In this document: positions 6,340 through 11,903 of the stretch, in pieces
Layout of the letters: each line of letters opens with the position of its first letter
Position numbering within the stretch: the first letter of the stretch is position 1
NCBI GenBank assembly: GCA_002402585.1
Contig: DHGC01000012.1
Location: 1 to 11,903, forward strand
Source of the DNA: Erysipelotrichaceae bacterium UBA4808
GTDB taxonomy: Bacteria > Bacillota_I > Bacilli_A > Erysipelotrichales > Erysipelotrichaceae
Direction of reading: 5' to 3'
Length of the DNA stretch: 11,903 nucleotides
Notes under the pieces: model-generated
Databases searched by the model: none
What the model was told of the DNA's origin: nothing
The model's input: only the letters and a program-made list of their open reading frames with translations
Translations under genes and position numbers: made by a program

Positions 6340-7773
6340 ATGAACTTTATGAAGAGAGCTTTCTTAAGCTTGATACGCCGCAAAGGAAAGTCATTGATTC
6401 TTTTAATCATCATCTTTATCTTGAGCAACGTTATGGCAGGTTCGATTGCGATCGGTCAAGCATCACGCAATGTCGAGAAGACCATGAAACAACAACTTGG
6501 AGCAAATGCTTCGGTTGAAATGGATTGGGAAAAGATGCAGGATTGGACAGAAGAACAATGGCAGAATGTCCAATATGTCACACCAGCGATGGCCGATCAA
6601 ATCGGGGCTTTGCCGTATGTGAAATACTATGATTACAATACGGAAGCGTATATCAATTCCACAAGTCTAAAAATGTATGATCCAAATATGATGGATCAAG
6701 AGTATAACTATTTCCCACTACGCGGTGTCAATTATGCACCTGTATTGGATATTGCGAATGGAACAGCTACTTTGGTTGAAGGTCGTGTTTTCAGTGAAGA
6801 AGACATTGCGAAAGCCAATTATGTGGTTTTGATTTCGGATAAACTGGCGGAACAAAACAATGTGTTCGTCGGGGATATCATCATGTTGAATAATGAATTC
6901 CAAATTTGGAAAGAAGGCGATGTCGAACCTGAGAAAATCGTTCGTGACATTGCTTTGGAAGTCATTGGAATCTTCAGCCCGAAAGTAAACACCAATCAAG
7001 AAGAGAACGGTGGGTGGATCGACTATACACCATTCAACCGTATGTATGTACCGAATGGTGTCGTCAATGCGGAAAATCGTTGGATGACTGAACAATACAT
7101 GATTGCTTATCCAGATTCAGGCATTACACCGGATCAACTCGATCGAGTCTATATCAATCCAGTATTTGTTTTGAACAACCCTGAAGATGTTGAAAGTTTC
7201 AGAACAGAAGCGATGACTTACTTACCAGACTACTATAAAGTCAATGTCTCAAGTGATGCGTATGACTCTGTTGCTGGACCGATCAAATTCATTGGTTCCT
7301 TGTCCAATACAATCTTGTATGTTGCAATTGGGGCGACGATTTTGATTCTTAGTTTGGTTGTCATTCTCTTCTTAAGAGATCGTAAGCATGAGTTGGGTAT
7401 TTACCTATCCTTAGGTGAGAGTAAGTCCAAGGTCATGGCTCAGATTCTAATTGAGGTCGTAGCCATCGCGGTATTGGGCATTACCTTATCCTTGTTTACA
7501 GGGAACAGCATTGCAGAGGCTACTTCACAATCCATGATGGATTTGAGGGCTGGTATCGAAGGCGATGGCCCTGACTATCCAGTTTATCGAGAGTCGATGA
7601 TCTACAATCCTGGTGGTATCACGGAGGAAGATGTCATGGAAGCGTATACCATCCAATTCTCTTGGGATTATGTCTTGATTCTGTATGGTGTTGGAGTGGG
7701 TACGGTCTTGTTGTCAAGTATCGCGCCAATGATCTATATTCTTCGTTTGAAACCGAAGAAGATCATGATGTAG
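6340..7773 (+). CDS. ABC transporter permease, MacB/FtsX type
   Basis: A 477-residue membrane protein with the four-helix MacB/FtsX layout: positively charged N-terminus (KRAFLSLIRRKGKS, 5-18), helix 1 at about 18-38, a large extracellular domain (40-320), helix 2 at 323-345, helix 3 at 366-388 and helix 4 at 443-468. RDRKHELGIYLSLGES (346-361) is the conserved coupling stretch after helix 2. Two features are unlike the 379-residue permease earlier in the window: the first extracellular domain is longer and rich in aromatic and acidic residues, and the loop between helices 3 and 4 is stretched to about 54 residues (389-442), with many acidic and Met residues, where relatives have a short loop. 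AGGAGG (6327-6332) lies seven bases before the start. It pairs with the next gene's ATPase and, by context, with the PASTA protein after it. Substrate unknown; efflux of membrane-active compounds or mechanical signalling to a wall protein are both plausible. Confidence 0.87.
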   Translation: MNFMKRAFLSLIRRKGKSLILLIIIFILSNVMAGSIAIGQASRNVEKTMKQQLGANASVEMDWEKMQDWTEEQWQNVQYVTPAMADQIGALPYVKYYDYNTEAYINSTSLKMYDPNMMDQEYNYFPLRGVNYAPVLDIANGTATLVEGRVFSEEDIAKANYVVLISDKLAEQNNVFVGDIIMLNNEFQIWKEGDVEPEKIVRDIALEVIGIFSPKVNTNQEENGGWIDYTPFNRMYVPNGVVNAENRWMTEQYMIAYPDSGITPDQLDRVYINPVFVLNNPEDVESFRTEAMTYLPDYYKVNVSSDAYDSVAGPIKFIGSLSNTILYVAIGATILILSLVVILFLRDRKHELGIYLSLGESKSKVMAQILIEVVAIAVLGITLSLFTGNSIAEATSQSMMDLRAGIEGDGPDYPVYRESMIYNPGGITEEDVMEAYTIQFSWDYVLILYGVGVGTVLLSSIAPMIYILRLKPKKIMM

Positions 7774-7782
7774 GAGGGTGTT

Positions 7783-8457
7783 ATGGAAATCATCAGAGTC
7801 GAAAATTTAAACTATTATTACCAGGATGGCGAAACGATTCGTACCATTCTTAAAGATTTGAATGTGTCCTTTGAAAAGGGTAAGTTCTACACGATTTTAG
7901 GACCCTCGGGTTGTGGAAAGACAACCTTCCTGTCCTTATTGGCTGCTTTGGATGAACCGAAGTCTGGAACGATTTATTTCAACGATCGTGACATCAAGGC
8001 GATTGGATACGAGAAGTATCGTCGCAACATGATCAGCATCATCTTCCAAAGTTACAACTTGGTTCCTTATATGACAGCGGTTGAAAACGTCATGATTCCA
8101 ATGGCCATTACCGAGAATGAAATTCCTAAGAATTCGAAGGAAGTTGCCTACAACCTTTTAGATTACATCGGTCTAACCAAGTCCAAAGCCAATCGAGTCG
8201 TCAACAAGCTCTCCGGTGGTGAGCAACAACGTGTTGCGATCGCGCGTTCTCTGGCCAGTAATGTCGACATCATCTTTGCGGATGAACCGACAGGAAACTT
8301 GGACCAAGAACTTGAAAATGAAATCATTGGTGTCTTCCAGGACTTAGCGCATCATCATAATAAGTGTGTCATCATGGTTACGCACTCCAAAGAGATTGCG
8401 GATATGTCTGATGTCTCTTATCAGTTACGGAAGGGAGTGTTGAGTCATAATGAGTGA
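7783..8457 (+). CDS. ABC transporter ATP-binding protein, MacB/LolD type
   Basis: A 224-residue ATPase energising the preceding permease. Motifs are complete: Walker A GPSGCGKTT (40-48), Q-loop Q89, signature LSGGEQQR (143-150), Walker B IIFADE (163-168) with catalytic E168, D-loop NLD (172-174) and H-loop H201. It starts after GGAGGG (7773-7778) with a short four-base spacer, nine bases after the permease stop codon. Its last eight bases overlap the PASTA gene, implying translational coupling of all three products. It is clearly distinct in sequence from the ATPase at 1879-2565, so the two transporters are not a recent duplication. Confidence 0.92.
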   Translation: MEIIRVENLNYYYQDGETIRTILKDLNVSFEKGKFYTILGPSGCGKTTFLSLLAALDEPKSGTIYFNDRDIKAIGYEKYRRNMISIIFQSYNLVPYMTAVENVMIPMAITENEIPKNSKEVAYNLLDYIGLTKSKANRVVNKLSGGEQQRVAIARSLASNVDIIFADEPTGNLDQELENEIIGVFQDLAHHHNKCVIMVTHSKEIADMSDVSYQLRKGVLSHNE

Positions 8458-9874
8458 TTTCTTAAGTAAGTTTACGAAATCTGAATATGACAAGACCGTT
8501 GAAGAAAAAGAAGTCTTAGTTCAATCAGAGCCACCGCATAAAAAAGATGATAAAGAAAAAAAGTCTAAAGAAGAAAAGAAAAAAGAAAAGAAGTTAGCAA
8601 AGCAATTGGAGATGGTTCCTGAAGACATTGAAGAACCAACACCTGTTGTAAGCACGCGTCGAAGTTCACATGTAGAAGAAACGTCCATCGACCCGAGTTA
8701 TAAAGCCAATCAACGTAAAAAGTGGATTGGGGCGATTGTTGGTGTTGTCCTATTCATTGCGTTAGGTACAGCGTTCTTTTATTTCATCAATCAAGTCAAG
8801 ATTCCAGATTATGTCGGTAAACCTGTTTCTGAGTTGAAAGCTTGGGCAAATCGTAATGATGTGACTTTGGAAATCAGTGAGGTATTCTCACTTGAAGTAT
8901 CCAAGGACTACATAATTTCATTGGATCCTTTAGCGAATACGAAGATTCAAAAAGGTTCGAACATGAAGGTTGCGATCAGTAAAGGTGCCGATCCCGATGA
9001 GCAGATCTTGGTTCCGGATTTTACTGGAAACACTTACTTTCAAATTCAAGAGTGGTTGAGTACGAATAAGATCAATAATCTTCGCATCACTTATGAATAC
9101 AATGATGAGATTCCATCGAATGAGTATGTACGTATTGTTTTCAATGATAAGAACATCAAGCCTGAAACGTATACACGTAAAGACTATGGTTTGATTTATA
9201 TCTCCAATGGTCCTGAAGTTCTACCAAAAGATGTAAAGGTCGAAGATTGGGTTACAGGCAATAAGTCGGTAAACGATGTTCAGACTTGGGCTAACACAAA
9301 TAATATTGAGTTAACCATCAATACAAGCAGCAGTTCTACTGTGGCTAAAGATGGTGTCATATATCAAAGTATTGCACCAAATACAATGATTTCAAAGAAA
9401 TCTAAAATGACAATTACAATATCTGCAGGTCAGGATGTAGTCATACCGGATTTTTCTAAGATTGTTAAAGCTGACGCTGACCTTATGAATCCAGTAGGCT
9501 ATACTTTGCGCTTTGTTGAAATGTACCAGCCTGAAGGCGGGGCAACCTATGGCAGTTTGATTTGGCAGGATGTGAAGGCAGGAACCAGGATTAGTCCTGC
9601 GAACACTAAAGAAGTTGTGGTTACAGTGTATTACTCATTGGGCAGACCTTACATCAACAGTTCTGAATATATTGGACAACCTCAGTCAAAGATTCCACCA
9701 AGCATCTACAATGAGAATCTCAAGTCTGCGAATTTCACTTATGTTATCGTAGATGATAATACGTCCGCAGAAACTAAAGGGACAATAACGGGTATTAGCC
9801 CAGCTAATGAATTCGTGAATCCAGGTGCAGTTATTACCTTCTATGTTTCTACCGGTTCAGTCACAACACCTTGA
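8450..9874 (+). CDS. Single-pass membrane protein with multiple PASTA-like repeats, no kinase domain
   Basis: A 474-residue protein. Residues 1-90 are cytoplasmic and strongly charged, with a Lys/Glu run at 31-51; no kinase motifs are present. One membrane helix spans about 92-114, in N-in/C-out orientation (positive RKK before it). The exterior holds five successive 60-70-residue units that read as PASTA domains: 116-179, 186-255, 262-327, 330-398 and 400-468. The recurring pattern is (I/V)PD(F/Y)xG at the start and a closing xxV/ITISxG strand; units 1-3 are clearest, 4 and 5 diverged. PASTA domains bind muropeptides or peptidoglycan in PknB/PrkC/StkP kinases and in penicillin-binding proteins; here they sit on a non-enzymatic anchor. 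The start codon overlaps the ABC ATPase stop by eight bases (ATGAGTGA), so it probably works with that transporter, for instance as a wall-sensing or tethering partner (inference). Confidence 0.85.
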   Translation: MSDFLSKFTKSEYDKTVEEKEVLVQSEPPHKKDDKEKKSKEEKKKEKKLAKQLEMVPEDIEEPTPVVSTRRSSHVEETSIDPSYKANQRKKWIGAIVGVVLFIALGTAFFYFINQVKIPDYVGKPVSELKAWANRNDVTLEISEVFSLEVSKDYIISLDPLANTKIQKGSNMKVAISKGADPDEQILVPDFTGNTYFQIQEWLSTNKINNLRITYEYNDEIPSNEYVRIVFNDKNIKPETYTRKDYGLIYISNGPEVLPKDVKVEDWVTGNKSVNDVQTWANTNNIELTINTSSSSTVAKDGVIYQSIAPNTMISKKSKMTITISAGQDVVIPDFSKIVKADADLMNPVGYTLRFVEMYQPEGGATYGSLIWQDVKAGTRISPANTKEVVVTVYYSLGRPYINSSEYIGQPQSKIPPSIYNENLKSANFTYVIVDDNTSAETKGTITGISPANEFVNPGAVITFYVSTGSVTTP

Positions 9875-9886
9875 TCATCTAGTTTG

Positions 9887-9915
9887 AGCGTGCATCTTAG
9901 TGGTGCGCGCTTTTT
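9887..9915 (+). terminator. Terminator of the ABC/PASTA operon
   Basis: AGCGTGCATC (9887-9896) pairs with GGTGCGCGCT (9902-9911) through ten pairs including two G-U wobbles, with a TTAGT loop, and T residues follow to 9915. It is 12 bases after the stop codon of the PASTA protein. Confidence 0.85.
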
Positions 9916-9945
9916 ATGTTATTCTAAGTTAAATGAGGTGCAAAA

Positions 9946-10578
9946 ATGAAACTAGCTGTAATAGGAGCCAATGGCAAAGCTGGACGTCTGATTGTCCAAG
10001 AAGCAATCGATCGAGGTCATGAGGTGACAGCGTTTGTACGGGATCGAAATAAGCTGGATATGAACGTGAGGGTCTTTGAAAAGGATATTCAGTTACTGAA
10101 AAGTGAGGATTTAATGGATTTTGATGTAATCATCAATGCGATGGGAGCAGGGACGCAAGATCCCATACTTTATCAAGATGCCACGAAGCATATGATTGAA
10201 GTTTTGTTGGACTTACCAAAGCTACGATATTTGGTTGTGGGCGGAGCAGGAAGCTTGTTTACGGATGCCACGATGGCATATGCATTATACGAAACAGAGC
10301 AGTTCCCTAAAGCAATCTATCCTACAGCCATGAATATGGCTAAAGCTTTGGAATTATTGCGAGATAGTCGGATATTATGGACATTCTTCAGTCCGGCAAT
10401 ACAATTTGATCCAAAGGGCAGACGTACAGGTGCATACCGCTTGGGAAGTGAATGGCTTATTTTAAACCAAGCAGGCGACAGCTACATCAGTTATCTGGAT
10501 TATGTCATTGCTTTATTGGATGAAGTTGAGAATCCCCAATTCATTTGTAAACGATTCACTGCTGTCGGTGAACGATAA
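9946..10578 (+). CDS. NAD(P)-binding Rossmann-fold protein, NmrA/COG2910-like
   Basis: A 210-residue cytoplasmic protein of the atypical short-chain dehydrogenase group often called NAD(P)H-binding or NmrA-like (COG2910). The dinucleotide-binding motif is G7-A-N-G10-K-A-G13 after the first strand; VRDRNKL (31-37) after the second strand suggests NADP(H) preference. YLVVGGAGSL (95-104), FFSPAIQFDPKGRRTGAYRLG (147-167, allowing for small differences) and ISYLDYVIALLDEVENP (181-197) match the family's later conserved segments. No Tyr-x3-Lys catalytic pair of classical SDRs is evident, so it may be a redox sensor or reductase of unknown substrate. GAGGTG (9935-9940) precedes the start by five bases. 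An extended -10-like TGTTATTCT (9917-9925) close to the preceding terminator may give it its own promoter, but no -35 is convincing. Confidence 0.85.
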   Translation: MKLAVIGANGKAGRLIVQEAIDRGHEVTAFVRDRNKLDMNVRVFEKDIQLLKSEDLMDFDVIINAMGAGTQDPILYQDATKHMIEVLLDLPKLRYLVVGGAGSLFTDATMAYALYETEQFPKAIYPTAMNMAKALELLRDSRILWTFFSPAIQFDPKGRRTGAYRLGSEWLILNQAGDSYISYLDYVIALLDEVENPQFICKRFTAVGER

Positions 10579-10607
10579 AAAAGCTCAAGTTTTGAACTTG
10601 AGTTTTT
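10577..10607. terminator. Bidirectional terminator between convergent genes
   Basis: CTCAAGTT (10584-10591) and AACTTGAG (10595-10602) form an 8-bp perfect stem with a TTG loop. T residues follow at 10603-10607 on the plus strand, and A residues at 10577-10582 give a T-tract on the minus strand. It can therefore end both the Rossmann-protein gene and the osmoprotectant genes that converge here. Confidence 0.9.
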
Positions 10608-10609
10608 GA

Positions 10610-11500
10610 TTACTTAACTAAGTTGTGTTCCTTTAAGAAATCATAAGCAACTTGGTAGGGGTCTTCATCCAAGACATCGACACGATAATTTAGTGCAATC
10701 GTATTTTCTTGATTGAATAGGCCTGTGACTTTATTCAAAGCAGCTTCAACGCCTGGGAATTGCTCTTCGATATCGGCAAGTACAATGAATGAACCATTGT
10801 ATTCAGGGAAGAACTTCATATCATCTTCAAGTAGAACCAAGTCTGACTTTAAGATCATACCATCTGTTGAATAGGCAAGTGTAACATCAAATTGCTCACT
10901 TTCCATTCCAACATATTTCAAATCGTTAGAGATTGGAGTCGCTGATTTAAAGTCTAGGCCATAGAATTTTGTGAATGGAATGAAACGAACCGTACCATCT
11001 TCATTGAAGAAGGTATCTTCTGTCCCAAAACGCAATTCGGATGCGACTTTGGCAAGATCACTAATGGTCTTCAAGTTGTATTCGTCTGCAGTCGAACGTC
11101 TTACCGCTACGGCATAGGTGTTTTCAAATCCCAATTTATTTAGTAGTTTAACACCGTAATCTTCTTGAGCCTTTTGATTGGCATAGTCGAAGAGTGTCAT
11201 GCCTTCTGGTACTTCAGAGACATCTCGATTCATGAAGGTCGCCATCATGGTTCCATCATAACTCAAAGCCGCATGCATGCGCCCCGCTTTGATTTCAGAA
11301 TGACCCAATGAGGTGCTCATGTAATCGGTGACTTCAACTTCATATTCGGTATATTCTTTGATTAAAATCTCTGCCATGTGTGAGAAGATGTACATCTCCC
11401 CAAAGTCACCATTCGCGATGACGATTTTGTTTTCGTCTTTAGCGGTACACCCACTAAAGATCAGTAAACTTAATAACAATGCGGCAAGTATTTTTTTCAT
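10610..11500 (-). CDS. Osmoprotectant ABC transporter substrate-binding lipoprotein (OpuCC/ProX-like)
   Basis: A 296-residue binding protein of the OpuAC/ProX family (glycine betaine, carnitine, choline type). It opens with a lipoprotein signal peptide: KK at 2-3, hydrophobic core 4-15 and lipobox I-F-S-G-C18, so mature protein is anchored on the outer face of the membrane by Cys18. Family features are DFGEMYIFSHMAEIL (32-46), SYDGT (80-84), ENTYAVAVRR (126-135), PFTKFYGLDF (175-184), AYSTDG (209-214), LLEDD (223-227) and FFPEYN (230-235). Tyr81, Tyr129 and Tyr210 fall where OpuCC proteins have aromatic-cage residues for quaternary ammonium ligands, though the usual Y-x-E-Y-T-G-T form before residue 84 is altered. 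The start follows AGGAGT (minus strand, 11506-11511) by five bases and lies one base after the permease stop. Exact ligand cannot be read from the sequence. Confidence 0.9.
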   Translation of the reverse strand: MKKILAALLLSLLIFSGCTAKDENKIVIANGDFGEMYIFSHMAEILIKEYTEYEVEVTDYMSTSLGHSEIKAGRMHAALSYDGTMMATFMNRDVSEVPEGMTLFDYANQKAQEDYGVKLLNKLGFENTYAVAVRRSTADEYNLKTISDLAKVASELRFGTEDTFFNEDGTVRFIPFTKFYGLDFKSATPISNDLKYVGMESEQFDVTLAYSTDGMILKSDLVLLEDDMKFFPEYNGSFIVLADIEEQFPGVEAALNKVTGLFNQENTIALNYRVDVLDEDPYQVAYDFLKEHNLVK

Positions 11501-11501
11501 A

Positions 11502-11903
11502 CTATACTCCTCTCTGATTTTTTGGTAATAGTTTATTCTCGTAATAACTCATGACGGCATCGACAACGATGGCCATGGCCATGAGTGTCAAGGTGCCTTG
11601 TAAGATGAAGGTGAAATTCATGGTACGAATACCACGATAAAGGACGTAACCCAAGCCTCCACCTCCAACGAAGAACCCCATGACCGCTGAACCAATCGAA
11701 TTGACTAGCGAAATGCGCATCCCAGCAAAGATCAGTGGGAAGGCAAGGGGAAGTTCTACTTTGAAGAGCTTGGTCATTTTTGGCATGCCCATTCCTTCTG
11801 CGGCTTCTTTGATGGCTGGAGCGACTTCCATCAATCCGACCATCGTATTACGAACGACCGGTAATAAGTTATACAAAGTTAGACCAACGATGACCGTTGT
11901 TGG
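11502..11903 (-). CDS. Osmoprotectant ABC transporter permease (OpuCB/OpuCD-like), 5' end cut by window
   Basis: The C-terminal 133 residues of an inner-membrane permease; the reading frame stays open to the window edge at 11903, so the N-terminus is outside. The visible part has the ABC permease EAA loop (EVAPAIKEAAEGMGM through LPLAFPLIFAG, fragment residues 26-61) that docks on the ATPase, a Gly-rich stretch FFVGGGGLGYVLYRG (77-91) typical of OpuC/YehY-type permeases, and a final membrane segment at about 99-117 followed by a short charged tail. Its stop is one base from the binding-protein start, so the two are cotranscribed, with the ATPase expected further upstream on the minus strand. 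Glycine betaine/carnitine/choline uptake is the family role; the protein is not obviously damaged. Confidence 0.88.
   Translation of the reverse strand, partial: PTTVIVGLTLYNLLPVVRNTMVGLMEVAPAIKEAAEGMGMPKMTKLFKVELPLAFPLIFAGMRISLVNSIGSAVMGFFVGGGGLGYVLYRGIRTMNFTFILQGTLTLMAMAIVVDAVMSYYENKLLPKNQRGV

Noticed and set aside
6718..7095. 125-codon antisense open frame within the second permease
   Set aside because: It lies wholly opposite a well-supported gene, has no ribosome binding site and shows no recognisable family; codon structure of the sense gene explains it.
747..8457. The two permease/ATPase pairs as a tandem duplication
   Set aside because: Permeases differ in length, domain layout and C-terminal motif, and the ATPases differ outside core motifs; they are distinct subfamilies.

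Overview
The window looks like ordinary chromosome from a low-to-moderate GC Firmicute, most likely of the Erysipelotrichia type (an inference from gene content, strong AGGAGG-type ribosome binding sites, standard stop codons including TGA, and PTS/OpuC/PASTA gene families; no rRNA or marker gene is present to fix the taxon). Genes are tightly packed into four transcription units separated by clear intrinsic terminators.

Layout. (1) 1-2625: a terminator from an upstream gene, then a promoter and a three-gene operon: a stand-alone CarH/MerR-effector-like cobalamin-binding protein without a DNA-binding domain, an FtsX/LolC-type ABC permease and its LolD-like ATPase, closed by a terminator. (2) 2565-6270: a fructose operon in the order PTS IIA, fruR (DeoR family), fruK (1-phosphofructokinase), fruA (PTS IIBC). 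Its promoter is flanked by two clusters of a 10-bp direct repeat (three units upstream, four over the start region), a strong candidate for the FruR operator; the -35 box lies inside the terminator hairpin of the preceding operon. (3) 6280-9915: a second FtsX-type ABC permease and ATPase, followed by a single-pass membrane protein with about five PASTA-like repeats outside the cell; its promoter carries an 11-bp-spaced CTTAATC direct repeat typical of OmpR-family response regulator sites. (4) 9946-10578: a lone NAD(P)-binding Rossmann protein of the NmrA/COG2910 type, which converges through a shared bidirectional terminator on the minus-strand osmoprotectant (OpuC-like) transporter genes, namely a lipoprotein binding protein and a permease cut by the window end.

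How they work together. Fructose is imported and phosphorylated to fructose-1-phosphate by IIA and IIBC, converted to fructose-1,6-bisphosphate by FruK, and the operon is presumably derepressed when FruR senses fructose-1-phosphate. The two ABC systems are of the mechanotransmission/efflux (MacB/LolCDE/FtsX) superfamily and each carries an unusual accessory partner: a cobalamin-binding sensor-like protein in one, a PASTA wall-binding protein in the other. These two pairings, and the fru operator architecture, are the least ordinary parts of the window. No mobile elements, CRISPR arrays, tRNA or rRNA genes were seen. No gene-free stretch exceeds 300 bases.
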